A stretch of 64,000 bases of DNA from Diadophis punctatus similis (Eukaryota > Chordata > Lepidosauria > Squamata > Dipsadidae), in the NCBI GenBank assembly GCA_023053685.1, contig JALIGW010000003.1, forward strand, positions 50,053,996 through 50,117,995, written 5' to 3'. The translations under genes were made by a program, and so were the position numbers. A model generated the notes under the pieces. It did not search any database. It was not told the DNA's origin and was given only the letters and a program-made list of their open reading frames with translations. Shown piece by piece: positions 33,425 to 45,719 of the stretch; position 1 is the first letter of the stretch; each line of letters starts with the position of its first letter.

Positions 33425-36400
33425 GGGAATAGTGGTTGTGAGAAATGCAGTGGATTGCTCCCATATTTTAAGGTTCACGAAGACACTTCAGTTTTGTCTC
33501 TATTTATCAAGCAATCCACTATATTTGCGACAGTGATTAACAGTTCATTAGCTTTCTTTCTTCAGGAGCAGTGTCTTTTGAATGAAATCTTCTTGTCCAA
33601 AGGCTAATTGTAGGCATCAGTTTAAAAATGGAGTCTGATTTATTTCATAAATAAATTCACAAACCATCATAATCTTAACATATGCAGTCTTTCCTCTCTG
33701 CCAACCTCCTCTTGATGTTTAGTTTTGAATATAAATATACAATGTACATTTCATAAATTATTATGAAACTATTAATACAGCTGTTTGAGGGCTACAGTAT
33801 GTACTTTTGACAGTCTTCAAACTTTATCAGATTACCACTTTACATTTTTTAGAAGCTAAACAAAGAAAATCTCTATAAATATTTCATAATCAGATTCTTT
33901 TGTAGTGCATGGCAAGAACATTTCCACCCCTTTCACCATTTCATGAAGAACTGATAGATTCCCCTCTCCCCCACAAATTTTGTATTGCAGTTTAAGGCTA
34001 TGCTTTTTTCTTTCGCACATTCCAAAACCTGAAACACTGAGTTTTGTAAAATTCAAACCAAAAATACAAATATCTGCTCACACTGATTTTCTATTTTTAA
34101 CTTTTGAAAGAATATGGAGAATTTCAGGAGTGGTAAAAGTTATAATGAGAGGGCTATATTTAGAAATTTGCATCCTCCTGTTAAAAGGCTATGAAGCAGA
34201 TAATAAAAAAGGGAATTCTGTTGCATTTCTCGTACCCTAAGTTTTCCGTTATCATGTTCATTGTCAAAATAGTGGAAAAGTGGTGCATATACATGGGTGC
34301 GTGTAACCTGTTTGTGTGTGTGTGCGTGTGTGCGTGTGTGCACACATTTGCTCTGGGTTCATTTATTCTTCTTAGATTGTTTCTCCCCTGTGCATTGCAT
34401 TGTGCAACAGCACCCCTGAAATAACATCGATAATCATAGTTTAATTTATAATAAATCTTGAGCTGTGGTTGATTGATTAGGGTAACTAATACTTTCAGTC
34501 TTGCTCCACTATCATTTATTTCTTCCAGGTTCCAGGGCCCTGTTGCTAAGGGTTCCTTGAGCTGTAGTGACATGCCAAGCTTCCCCCCATCTCTTTGGGT
34601 GGCTAGGCTATCCCCCCTCTTCTTGTTTTGGCCTGCCTCTTCCTTTGCTAAGCACCCCTGCATTGATGCAGTAAGCTTTCCGGAGCAATGGTTATCAGTT
34701 GGCCTTTTACTCTTTGTACCAAACCCAAGTGCTCTCTTTCTTGGCTTTTCTGTTCCCCCTCCCATGATGTGCAATTGTCTTTCAATGGAGCTTCCAGCAA
34801 AGGAAGGGTTAATGCCGAGTGACACCTGCAGCTTGGCGGGTACTGTTGACATGACAAGGAGGGGAGATTCTGGGAGGAGGGTGGCAGAGGGAGGGAGAGT
34901 TGTTGGTGGCTTTATTATAAAGAACTCAGCGGGCCCTGAACTCCCATTGTCTAAGTAGCAAATAAATAAATAGGAGAAAGCAAGTCTTCCCTGTGGTTCC
35001 ACTGCAGGAGGTTAACAGCTGGGCATGACATGACAAATTGAACACTTTTCGGTAGAGATGGATCCTATGGGCTCCAAGCAGCAAAGGACAAGGAGGGAGT
35101 AAAGAAGAAGGGGCTTCGCTAAGCGCTTGTTTAACTTTGAAAGGGATTTTCCTTTCTCATTGTAAAGCCCGGGATAATTCTTCTATTATAAAGTTTACCT
35201 CCTAAAGTAGCCTTTCTAATATCAGTCTGGACCACACAGACCCTTTTGGGAATGAAAAGATAGTTTCCTGTAAGCAAGAGCACTATAAATTGTTATGGGG
35301 TGTTTCTTGTGACCTGCTCGTTTTTCTAGGGAATGAAGAATCTAGGATCCATACTGGAGACCTTATGTGTGAAGTGGTCATTTTCAACATGGGAAGAAAT
35401 GTTGGGTAAAAGGTGATGCTAGCATTGCTCTGCTATTTTGAAGGACAAGAGTTGAATGCTCTAATTGCAGATTAAAACTTTCAAGGCTTGTTGGAAACTT
35501 TGATTGATCTACAATATTGCTGATTAATGTTCATAAAAAAATATTATACCACTTCCATGTTGTAAATCTTATGCCTGGTAATAGTCCTTTCCAAACTATT
35601 TAAAGCCTAGTTTTCAACCTCCGTATATTAAACATCTACTACAGTACAGTACTACGGTATATGAACCTTTCAGAGTATTGAAGCCATATTCAGAGACCCT
35701 TTTCTGCATGCTTTAAAAGTGAGCTTAGAGTAGAAAAACAATCACACAGTGATGGTAGATCACTTTTGAATCATTTTAAATAACAGAATGACTGGCATCA
35801 AGTCACTGTCCTTGTCTTACCAGAAGCTAAAATCTTTTTAATTTATCTATCGGTTAATTTTTTGTCTATGTTTACTGATGGTTGCTCCTGATTCCTTCTT
35901 TATATTCTGTTCCTCTTTTTAATCTGATAATATAATATTGTCCAGAGTATTGTAATCGATCTAAAAGGCATAATACTGATTTGTGTAAATAAACAAAATG
36001 AATCATCCTTGTCTTCCATGCTCGTTTTCCCTCAGTGGTGATTGTAATTTTGTTTTGTTCTTTTCCACCTAATCACACTAAACTCTGGGAAGCTTGTCCT
36101 GACTTCCCAGAAGAGAACAGTAGAGGCGAAAAGGGATGTCAGGTTGCTGAGTGCCAGAGCAGGGAAAGAGAGCTAAGGTTACCATGGATTAGAAGGCTTT
36201 TAGCACTGACTCTGAGCTGGACAAGCATGAATTTTACAAAGCTTCAAGCATTTCCTGTTCTCTTGGTATGTTGCTGAAAGCAAATGAAAAGCTTTAGGGT
36301 GATTATATCCTCAGAAAGAGATAAGAGATACAGGTACAGAACAAGATCACTCTTTTTGACCAGGTGTGATGCTTAATGACTCCTTCCCTAGGTATGTTTT

Positions 36401-36596
36401 TATACATATCTGAATGTAAGGGCTGCTTTATTTATCACAGCTTCAGGCTTATAATCTAAATAGCTTTAAGTATATGCTGCAAACTGAAAAGCAAATGGAT
36501 GTTCTTAGGCATATCTGTTTTGAAAGATGGAATTAGTTAAGAGTATGTATCTGTTACCTTTCTCTCAGAAAGGGCTCCAGATATTGAAGGTAGTTC
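33425..36596. other. Unassigned 3.2-kb stretch
   Basis: Contains a second GT/GC-mixed repeat at about 34312-34342. About 34490-34970 is repeat-poor and more GC-rich. The 273-codon minus frame here (35002-34181) overlaps an opposing 161-codon frame, runs through the GT repeat and shows no domain, so I do not call it. No exon recognised. Confidence 0.35.
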
Positions 36597-36985
36597 TCAA
36601 ACTTACAACCATTAATTTAGGGACCGTTCAAAGTTACAGTGGCACTGAAAAAAAGTGACTTATGACTGTTTTTCACACTTATGAACGTTGCAGTATCCCC
36701 ATGGTCACATGGTTAAACATTTGGACGCTTGGCAACTGGTTCATATTTATGATAGTTGCAGTGTCTCAGAGTCATGTGATCACATTTTGCGATCTTCTGG
36801 CAAGCAGAGTCAACAGGGGAACCATATTCACTTTATAACTGTGTGTTACTAACTTAACTGCAGCGATTCATTTAATAACTGTGGCAAGAGTGGTCGTAAA
36901 ATGAGGTAAAGCTCACTTAACAACTGTTTCACTTAGCAACAGAAATTTTGGGCTCAATTGTTGGTTGTAAGTCGAGGACTACCTG
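36597..36985 (-). mobile_element. TA-flanked MITE, GTAGTCCTCGACTTAC family, best-kept copy
   Basis: The ends AAGGTAGTTCTCAAACTTAC and GTAAGTCGAGGACTACCTG are inverted repeats. TA follows the right end at 36986-36987; the left target is decayed. The body carries CATGGTCACATGGTTAAACA, AGTCATGTGATCACATTTTG and AACTGTGGCAAGAGTGGTCG. No coding capacity; relatives lie at 10220, 22914 and 53300. Confidence 0.85.
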
Positions 36986-37080
36986 TATTCGGTCTCCTTC
37001 CTCTTCAGTTTCATTTTTTAAAAACCTGTGATCACCAAGCCTAAGGCAATCTTTTGATATAGGCTGCAGACGATAGGGAG

Positions 37081-37314
37081 CAGAGGTGGGTTTCAGCAGG
37101 TTCTGACCAGTTCTGGAGAACCAGTAGCGGAAATTTTGAGTAGTTCGGAGAACCAGTAAATATCACCTCTGACTGGCCCCGCCCCCATCTAGTCTCTGCT
37201 TCCCGATCCCAGCTGATTGGGAGGAAATGGGGATTTTGCAGTAACCTTCCCCTGCCACGCCCACCAAGCCACGCCCACAGAACCGGTAGTAAAAAAATTT
37301 GAATCCCACCACTG
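37081..37314 (+). mobile_element. hAT-type MITE, GGTGGGTTCC family, short copy
   Basis: The ends CAGAGGTGGGTTTCAGCAGG and GAATCCCACCACTG are inverted repeats of a 234-bp unit. The exact 8-bp duplication ATAGGGAG lies at 37073-37080 and 37315-37322. It keeps the GGTTCTGACC..GGAGAACC and CCACGCCCAC segments of the family but lacks the CpG-rich centre. Confidence 0.92.
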
Positions 37315-37322
37315 ATAGGGAG

Positions 37323-37929
37323 ATGATGCAAAATGAGTGGAGTGATTTTTTTTCTGGTAATTTTTTTGGGGGGGCAGGCGTGATTGTAGATATTTGAGCT
37401 TTTAGTTTCATAAATTACATTAAGCCTCTTTTATAGCTTAAAGTGTGCTTTCTACCTCAGAATGGCAATAAATCAGATAATTAATTTTTGATAATTTTGG
37501 TCAGAAATGGTTTGGTTCTTGATTACAGAAGAATGGTTTCAGAGCTAGAAGTTTTCTAGCTAGTTGTCATTCTCTACATGTTTCATGGGATAATGTCTCC
37601 TAAGGCTAAAGATACATTCTGAACTTAAGAATTAGTGCTGCCCTTTGCCTTGTTGTACTGTAATTAATCTTCAGGAGGGCCTGGCTATAAATTATTTTAA
37701 AATCCCTGCATTAGTTTTTATAAGATCTTGCCCAATAACATCCCACCCTCTGGCAGAAAATAAATTCTCATATTAAATGAAATAGAATTTTCATGAAGTG
37801 TAAGGAACTTTTTAGTCATAATTCTTCGAATAAAGTATTGAGGAAGTGTTCACAGCATGGCTTCTAGAATTTTTTCCAATCCCTTTACTGGTGAATGGGG
37901 AGAGGGGGGAGGGAATCTAATCAGGATAG
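37323..37929. other. Unassigned sequence
   Basis: AT-rich; a T-run and G-run near 37345-37375. Nothing else. Confidence 0.35.
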
Positions 37930-38590
37930 GAACAAAGCCTTGGTTGGGCTACTGTAAAATGCTCTGTGTGGGGCTGCCATTGAGGTCATCCAGAAATTAC
38001 AACTGATGAAGAATGAGGCAGCACCCGCAGTGTTGGGTGCCTTTCAGTTTGCCCATGTCAAATCCCTGTTGCCTGAGCTGTATTAGCTCCCAGTTTTCAA
38101 GGTACAATTCAAAGTGCTGATTATTATATTTACAACTCTAAAGATAATACATGGGCATGAGAATACATGTCCAGAAATAAACTGGACATGGGGCTAGTTT
38201 ATTTCTGGGACTGCTTCTACCTGATTATAATTGTTTATCCCACCCTGGGCACACTCAAGCTCTCTTCTCTGAAATATTGCCATCTAATGGGCCTAGTAAA
38301 CATACCTTTTATGTGGCGGCCCTTATTCTGTGGTACATTCTCTGCCTGGCGAGTGGGCCAGCCACCACCTTTTAAGCCCTCTAGAAGGCCATAAAGACCT
38401 GGTTCTTCCTCCAGATTCTGGGGCAGAGTGATGGGGCAGTCTACGAATGGTTGCAGAGACATCCCAAGAGGATGAGTTAGGTATGAGACTTTATATTTTG
38501 TTTTTATGATTTTTATGGTTTTTGTGGTTTTATTGCTGTGCTCTAAGATGGGCAGCCATACAAATGTTAGAAATAAATAAATAAGTTGTC
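37930..38590 (+). mobile_element. L2-like LINE 3' end, degraded
   Basis: Plus strand: GGTTGGGCTACTGTAAAATG..CTGTGTGGGGCTGCC parallels the LDYCNALYMGLP segment of the L2 at 2194-6201. TTAGCTCCCAGTTTTCAAGG..CAATTCAAAGTGCTG parallels HWLPISLRSQFKVL. The 3' end has GATGGGCAGCCATACAAATG followed by AAATAAATAAATAAG. Many stops; no complete frame. Confidence 0.75.
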
Positions 38591-38636
38591 TCTGTCTATC
38601 TGTGTACATTAATGGCCCAGTTATAACAGATTGATC

Positions 38637-38642
<6 letters not shown>

Positions 38643-38679
<37 letters not shown>
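38643..38679 (+). repeat. (GT)n microsatellite
   Basis: About 37 bp of pure GT repeats. The VCVCV-rich open frame over it is a translation of the repeat. Confidence 0.95.
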
Positions 38680-38680
<1 letters not shown>

Positions 38681-39409
38681 TAATAAAGGTGAGTATGTAT
38701 ATGTTGCATCTCTCTGTTTCTTGTGCAGGGTGCTTATGTGTGCTGCATGTGCTTTTTTACTCTATGAATAGGAAGAAGGAGGGCTTAGAATGGAGCAGAC
38801 AGCAATATTCCAAGGCATTGACTACCTGCCTTACTCATACCGATGCATTCAGGAATTTTTTTTTTTAATCTGTAGCCCCTAATCCAGTCCATTTTTTTTA
38901 ATTTGCTTTTTTCCTGCCACATCAAATTTGATCCATTTTTGGAACATTAATCTTATTGAAGGACAAACTGACAGAATCATAATCTATTTCTAACATTTCA
39001 TTAAGTTGGAAAGAATGACAAACTAGGACGAGCATGGCTTCTGGGATTCTTTCCAGTTTCTTAATAGCAGCTTGCGCCTATCTAGGTTAAATGGCCTCGT
39101 GGGAGAATTTTTTGTTGTTGTTCTCCATATCCTCTGACCAAATCTTGTACATTTTCAAACTCACACTCTTAATTTTGCCAGCTTGTTCCCATACAACAAA
39201 TTTGGTCTTATTCTGTTTGGCATCGAGAGAGTTATCTTGCTGCTGATCAACAGACAGACAGAGTTTGCCCCCCCTACACACACTTTTAAATAATTTCTTT
39301 TCAACGTTCCATTGTGTTGGGCATATTACTAAAAATGCATTTCAGTCTTGATGTTGAGAACATATTAGTGCAGCATATAAAAAGTTGTGGGGCTGCTACT
39401 TAACCATTA
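38680..39409. other. Unassigned sequence
   Basis: No repeat family or exon recognised. Confidence 0.35.
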
Positions 39410-39417
39410 CTGTACAT

Positions 39418-39857
39418 CAGGGGTGGGTTCTTAATTTTTTTTACTACCGCTATGTGGGCGTGGCTTATTTTGTGGGTTTGGCTTCCAAGCCATGTGACTG
39501 GGTGGGCGTGGGCCTTGGGAGCTTGGCAGGGCCGGAGAAGCAGGGGGGCATTGCCCACCCGCAACGCAGCCCCCCACAGCGGGAGCAGCAAGACCGCGGC
39601 AGCGTCTCACATGCTCCCTCAGCCATCCTCCCCTGCTTGGACTCACTGTGGGGTAGGAAGGCAGCGCATGCGCAGTTCCGGAAACTCGGCTTCTGGGTAT
39701 GTGCAAAAGAAAATTTTTAATTTTTTTTTTTAAAAATTTATTTTTAAAAAATGGCGGCACCCAGACACTGGCAACCGACCGCACCGGTACTGTGACGTCA
39801 CCAACGGGCCGCTACCAGTGCTATAGAGTGGACCGCACTGGTAGGAACCCACCACTG
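39418..39857 (+). mobile_element. hAT-type MITE, GGTGGGTTCC family, copy 4
   Basis: The ends CAGGGGTGGGTTCTTAATTT and GGTAGGAACCCACCACTG bound 440 bp. The 8-bp duplication CTGTACAT lies at 39410-39417 and 39858-39865. The centre has CCACAGCGGG and GCGCATGCGCAG segments and an A/T-rich TTTTTAAAAATT stretch also seen, inverted, at 59001-59527. Confidence 0.93.
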
Positions 39858-39865
39858 CTGTACAT

Positions 39866-40936
39866 CAGCCTTCTACAAATGGATGTGCTATATTTCAGTT
39901 TATTAAAGTCCTAGTCAGGAAGACCTTTGTTTTCAAACCAGTGTAAGGGAACATAGCCACTTTGCACCACAGTGGCCAAGAATTTTTGAAGCTGGAAAGC
40001 CCTGTGCAGTAGAAGACTGTCACACATGTTTCTAAGGAAAAAGAAGAAACTGCCCAGAAAATGAAAAAGCTTGGTCTTGGAACTGTGGCTGATTGATGTT
40101 TGTGGGAGGAAGGGGATGGAAAACCAAGTGTGACAGTCAGTGGAACAGGCGGTCATGATGGATGATTATAATCCTGAACAGGCATACTTTCACAGATCCT
40201 ATTTGCAAATTCCTGATTCTCAGTGCCCATAACACAGTCTCTTCTTCTTACTGGATGAACTGAATAGAAGGATTTCATTTGTTTTGCTGGAAGCTCTCTG
40301 ATGTTAATGATTCTTTATTACATCAGAGGTTTTAATTTCTATATTAAATCCACTTGGAAGGATTAAGAGGTTTCTCTTTTCCCACTTGAACTATGGAACC
40401 ACTCCTTCTGTTGGATCCAGAATTGGTTCCATCTTCCAAAAAGGAATTCAAACCATTCTCTGCATGCATGAAAAATTTATACCTTCACTAGGATATCTAC
40501 ACTTAAAGCAAAGGATTCATTTTGTGCTTCATATCTCTACTCTTTACTCATGAACATGATGGTGAGACCACAGCCTGATTGAATTTGGAAGCCTTTGTTT
40601 ACAGACATCTGGCTGGACAAGAGGCTATTTATTGAATTTTCCATGAAATGTTGCTCCCTTAATGCTATAAAGAGCAGGCTGTCCACATCAACAGGGAGCT
40701 TGTGTTAAGAGATCAGGTTACTCTAAGATGCATTGTGTTCCTGCCTCAACTCTGTCTTCTTGCTCAAATAAGTGTAAGTGCACATATATTGTTAGGTTAG
40801 ATGAAGAGATGCTATTGCAGTCAGAAATTGTTCCTTGCCAATAGAAGATCTAGGAGAAAGAAATGAACTATGTTCTGAAAAAGCAGTGAATATGAATAGC
40901 ATGTAATGCGTCTCAGAAGTCTACTTCTGTGTAGAT
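39866..40936. other. Unassigned sequence
   Basis: No recognisable repeat or gene. Confidence 0.35.
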
Positions 40937-41333
40937 CAGAGGTGGGTTCCTCCCGGTTCAGACCGGTTCTATAGAACCGGCAGCAGGAATTTTCCTCCGC
41001 TCGCCGAACTGGGAGCAATGGCCGGCTGGCCACGCCACCGAACCGGTGCTCTCAGCGGCGACGTAGGTGCCGCCATCTTGTTTTTGGCTTCTGCGCATGT
41101 GCATGCGTGGAAGCGAAATCTCGCGCACGCGTGCGTCCCCTCATGAGATTTCGGCGAGATTTTGCTTCCGTGCATGTGCAGAAGCAAAAAAGCTGAAAAA
41201 ATCTTTTAAAAAGATGGCGATGCGCACGACTGTCCGGTGAAGATGGCACCGGAGCAGTCGCGCAGAAATTGCATAATCGGCGGATCCCTACTGGAGCTGC
41301 GCACTAAACCGCACAGGTAGGAACCCACCCCTA
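40937..41333 (+). mobile_element. hAT-type MITE, GGTGGGTTCC family, copy 5
   Basis: The ends CAGAGGTGGGTTCCTCCCGG and GGTAGGAACCCACCCCTA are inverted repeats. No target duplication is readable. The centre (about 41085-41190) has two TTTGCTTC...GAAGC palindromes with GCGCATGTGC or GTGCATGTGC cores, like copy 2. Confidence 0.85.
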
Positions 41334-41339
41334 CCCTTT

Positions 41340-41478
41340 AGTAAGTAAATGATATAAATTACCAGAGTACTACAATGGAAGTATTATAGAAATTATGATA
41401 AATAATTTTAGTAAGTAGAGATATAAATAAACAGAGTCCTACAATGGAGGTATTATAGAAATTATGATAAATAAACAA
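41340..41478 (+). repeat. Two-unit tandem repeat, period about 70 bp
   Basis: GTAAGTA..GATATAAAT..CAGAGT.CTACAATGGA.GTATTATAGAAATTATGATAAATAA occurs at 41341 and again at 41411 with a few substitutions. Confidence 0.85.
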
Positions 41479-43130
41479 ACAAATTGGGGGTTTTAAAAGA
41501 AGGATACATTCTTCAGTGTTACTTATGGTGAGATGGGCGACTAATACAAATTTGATTAGTAAGTAAACTAAAAATTCTGAGAAATATCAATGATGGGGGA
41601 TAATTTTGTTTCACTTCACTGATTGATTTGGGAAATGCAAACTTGTAAGTTCTTTTCACAATAAAAACCGAAGATATTCCTTCCTTCCTGTTAGTGACGC
41701 AGAGCATGTAGAAAATGCAAGTACATCTTTTGACTTCTGATCCTCTTTAGCAGCAAAGCAAATAGGAGTAGGTTATGTTATGACCAGAATAAGGCAAGTC
41801 CAAGATGTTCTTTGTTATAGTTATCATTGCATGGATTTCTCCTCTTTCTTGGGAAGTTTAAATATATGTGCAAACGTATCTTACAAAATTCTGGGCTGAA
41901 AACGGCAGGGTTCCTAAGGTAAAATAAATGGAGTTTGGAGACTCCATGTGTTCACCATGTTATAAAAACAAATGCTGAACAAATAGAGCATACCAAGGCA
42001 AACAGAGGAGGAGCTTTTAAGGATAGAGAGAGGGGGATGATTCCTATATCGTAGTATTTCAGTGGACCTTCCCCCTTCATTGATGTGGGCAGGAGGTCAG
42101 AAGAATTGTGGGATTGTTTTCTCAGACTTGATAGGTTTATTTATCTTTGGGCCAGGCTCCCATCTGGTCCAACATCAAACGGGAGCTCTGCGGCAAAGCC
42201 ACCAGGAGAGAGCCTGCAAACATGCAGTTGGGAAAAGCATAGATGTATTCCTTGAAATAAAAGTGGCTGTGTATGAAGGAGAAGCCTTAGGTTGAACTCC
42301 CAAGACTAGCTATGTAGGTCATAGCACCATTTTCCTGCTTTTTTTAAGGCGGGTAAAATGCATGAGCTTGACATGACATTCTTCACGTCCTCATTTGTGC
42401 ATGGACAGAAGGATTTTGAAAAGTAGATTTCCACTCATCTCTTGGGAGGTGAGGCTAAATGTTTCATCTGTTGAAACAATGTAATGCTTGATAACTGTCA
42501 GTTCTGGGAAAGCTAATTTCCAAGGAAATCATAAAGTGCTTTTGGGATAGAGCTGTAGACCAAAGGCTAGCTGAAGGCAGTGATATGCCTAACCTCTTCA
42601 GTTCCAAATGCACTAATATAATTCCCAATGATGCCATATCAGGTTCAAGAATCTCTTTAAAGTTACCTCCAGCTTCAGAAGACACTGCAGACAGCAGTTG
42701 CATCTGAGAAAGCATTTAAACATTTAAAGAAGCACTTAAACATTTAAAGAAACATTCCTTAGATTTGATAGTTTATAACTAGCTTATAACTATCAAATTA
42801 TCAACTATTATAATGTTGTTGGTGCTGTACAGATGTGCTGAGGGTGACAACTTCCAGACTATTATTAGGGATTTTGTGCATCACATCATGTATTTGTTAG
42901 AATCATATCCCACCTTTTCTCCAGAAACAAACATTGCATACATTAACTTCCCCTGTCTCAGTCCAGCTTTTAATCTCACTGCCTCACACTGGAATTTATA
43001 CTGTTGCTATAATTGTTAAGTCACATGCCATTTCTTGGAATAGTATGAATGTGTATGTGTTGAGCTTTCTGATTTAATTTCCTAGTATAAGTGGTGGAGA
43101 CTTAGAATGGTTTATCATATTCTGTTTATT
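41479..43130. other. Unassigned sequence
   Basis: A short direct repeat (CATTTAAAGAA.CA) near 42718-42752 is the only structure noted. No exon or family recognised. Confidence 0.35.
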
Positions 43131-43136
43131 AGATAG

Positions 43137-43220
<84 letters not shown>
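43131..43220 (-). repeat. (GATA)n array at a SINE 3' end
   Basis: About 85 bp of GATA units directly follow the 3' tail of a minus-strand SINE. GATA arrays are a known abundant class in snakes (Bkm-type). Confidence 0.95.
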
Positions 43221-43413
43221 CCCGTCTTTCCTCCAAGAGCTCAAGGTGTTGTAAACAGCACATTTTTCTTCAGTGTACCTACAACAATAATACTGTGAGA
43301 TAGGTTGAACTAAGAAAGAAAGGCTGACCTGAAATCACGAAGTGAGTTTCCAAGGACTGATGATGGACTTGAACTAATTCTATCTAGTTCAGTACTTCAA
43401 CCACTATACCACA
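43221..43413 (-). mobile_element. tRNA-derived SINE of the 'CTCCTTGGAGGAAAGGCGGG' type
   Basis: Minus strand: TGTGGTATAGTGGTTGAAGT (A-box-like), an AATTAGTTCAAGTCC (B-box-like), CTATCTCACAGTATTATTGT, and CTTGAGCTCTTGGAGGAAAG, ACGGGAT before the TATC array. It is a different family from 12021-12264. A central fragment of it lies at 22041-22150. Confidence 0.8.
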
Positions 43414-44944
43414 TATTAATTTATTTACATGTAAGTAAAGCATTTATATACCAAACACTAGATTCCTTAACAATAATATACAGAATCCCAACACATGTAC
43501 GCCAGAATTCCAGCTAGAAATATTCAGCCATGTCTTATTGCTTTACTCTTTTTATGCCGATCTATTATTTTCTCCCTTACTCTCATTTTCTCTCTGAGAT
43601 TACTAGGCTGAAATTCATTCACCTGATTAACCCATCTAAAAATTATCCATTAAAGGATAGATTCATTTTATTTATTGTCAAATCTGATTTTTGTTAGAGT
43701 AAATCATAATGCTAGTTCACTTCAAATTACTTAGCCACAGACAGAACATTATTTGCTACTTATGTGCAAAAATACCGGTGTTTTACCAGTATTATTTAAT
43801 ACATTTACTTTTTTATTACCAAAATCTGCTAATTTTTATGAGTTAAGATTTTAATAGCCATTTTTTTAAAAAAAATGTTTTGTCTTAGCTAGATCATGTG
43901 AGATTCTTGTCAATCCTATTTTACCAACTAGATGCTGAAACCAAATCTTCAGGCCTTGTGGATCATTGCTGAAGAACTTAATTTAAAAATAGGCGCAATT
44001 TCAAAAGACAAAACTCAAGTTGTCTTTTATAAACCAGGATGGAGGCTTTTTTCCCCCCTTTGCCAATCAATAACAAGTTTGTGTGGTCAAAACTACCATG
44101 GCTTAAGCCATCTGAGTATGCATCAAATCTGCTGGCAATACCTAGAATGAGAAGGCAGAAACTGGCAGCTTAATTGTGATAGATCACTTGAATGAACAAG
44201 CAGTTGACCATATGCTAGAGAGAAGCAGCAGCTGGAGATTACCTTCCTCTTTTTTTCTCTCTTTCTTCTTCATTCAAGCCCTAGGTCCTGATAGGTGCAG
44301 TCCAGGGTGAAAGGGCAGGAGGTAAGCAGGAGACCATGAGAAAAAACAGCAGCTGGAAGGAGGAAATGCTCAGTTCCTGTTCTTTGGGTCATTGCTTAAA
44401 GCAGCTGAGTAAATCTCTTTTACATTTACCTTCTTCCAGCTACTCACCAATGACAGAACATTTGGATTTTTGACTAGGACTTCTACTAGCACTGGTTCAA
44501 GCACCATTTCAGTGTTGAGTGTATTATAAGCACAGCAGGGACAAAAAATCGTATGAGAAGCAAGAAGATATATTTAAAAATAACAATTATTATTTGTGGC
44601 CAAATAAGAAGAATAAAGAAGAAAAGAAAGTTTGGTAAAAGAAATACACAAAGAGAATAAAAGATAGCACAAGAAGATATAAAAAGGAACAGTAAGACAA
44701 TGACAACTATTTTCAAAATAGATTTGAAACAGGAAAAAGAATAGGGAGGCTGTGAGACGGTTAGGTGAGGGAGTGATAAAATGTTTTGAAAGAGGATAGG
44801 GAAATGACAAAGAATTTGAATGAACCTTTTGCTTGTCTTTTTATTGCTGAGGACAGATGCCTATGCTTGAGCTGGCTTTTTTCAGGAGTGGACTCATACT
44901 GTGGCAAACAGAAACAACAAAATGTGAAGAGTTTACATTTTCTC
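43414..44944. other. Unassigned sequence
   Basis: AT-rich; purine-rich plus strand around 44560-44760. Nothing recognised. Confidence 0.35.
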
Positions 44945-45340
44945 ACTTGACAGATTAAAAATAAATCACTTGGTCCAGACAGGACCCATCTGAGAGTTCT
45001 TAGAGAACTAAAAATGTGCAAGTACTGATATTTGATAGAAATATATAGTATCTCTTTTATGTCTGAGGTTTGGAAAATAACCAATATGACTGCAATTTTA
45101 AAAAGGGATCAAGTAGGGACTTGGGAAATTATAGGCCACTTAGCTTAATATCCATTCAGAATAAAATGATAGAAAATGTTGTGAAAGAGAAAATAATCAA
45201 ATACAATCTCCAGGGGATCAGAGGTGGCTCCTCGCTTGATAACTGGTTAAGGAAAAGAACCAGAATCGGAATAAATGAATGTTTCACAGTAGAGAAATAT
45301 GCAGACTGAGTTTCTTCTTTGTGCATAGTAGTTTTTAATT
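44945..45340 (+). pseudogene. CR1-like LINE reverse transcriptase fragment
   Basis: Plus strand: AAATCACTTGGTCCAGACAG encodes a KSLGPD-type motif. Frame 45070-45309 has NYRPLSLISIQNKMIENVV and a FKKGSSRDLGNY lead-in, which are the RT fingers/palm start of CR1-clade LINEs. Sequence resembling the later palm (FADDTKLF) and the CR1 3' end resumes after the DIRS element at 47764. The GVPQGS part is not visible, so the break may include a deletion. Confidence 0.75.
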
Positions 45341-45582
45341 CATTTATAAAAGGGGCGTTGGTCTTACCTGATACACTCCTTCTCATTGGGTGGAGATAGC
45401 ATCCAGGAATGGGGTTGACCTCGTCTGCGTAGCTGATAGGACTGAGTCTGCCAGAGCTGTTGAGGACATGCCTCTGTTGCTATCCCTTCCAGCTTTTGAC
45501 AAAGACAAAGTGACAAACTCTACTGCCATGTTCCAAATTCCTCCTCCTCCAGACCCCGGACCAGACGATCAGGGTGGGGCTA

Positions 45583-45672
45583 GATGCTATCTCCACCCAA
45601 TGAGAAGGAGCTTATCAGGTAAGACCAACGCCTCTTCTCCATAGTGGTGGAGATAGCACCCAGGAATGGGAC
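45583..45672. repeat. DIRS copy 2 internal complementary region
   Basis: ATGCTATCTCCACCCAATGA and AGGTAAGACCAACGCC mirror the left end at 45355-45410. TTCTCCATAGTGGTGGAGAT and AGCACCCAGGAATGGG mirror the right end at 47712-47745. Confidence 0.85.
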
Positions 45673-45719
45673 ATACCAAAGCTGGCTTGTTCTTACGGGT
45701 GGGCTGCAATCTGGTCTGA

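Noticed and set aside
34181..35002. 273-codon minus-strand open frame, the longest clean frame outside repeats
   Set aside because: It has no recognisable domain, runs through a GT-type microsatellite (a run of His/Thr), and is overlapped by an opposing 161-codon frame in GC-richer DNA. Chance is the simpler reading.
38638..38868. Frame starting with a VCVCV run, possible signal-like protein
   Set aside because: The run is the GT microsatellite read in frame.
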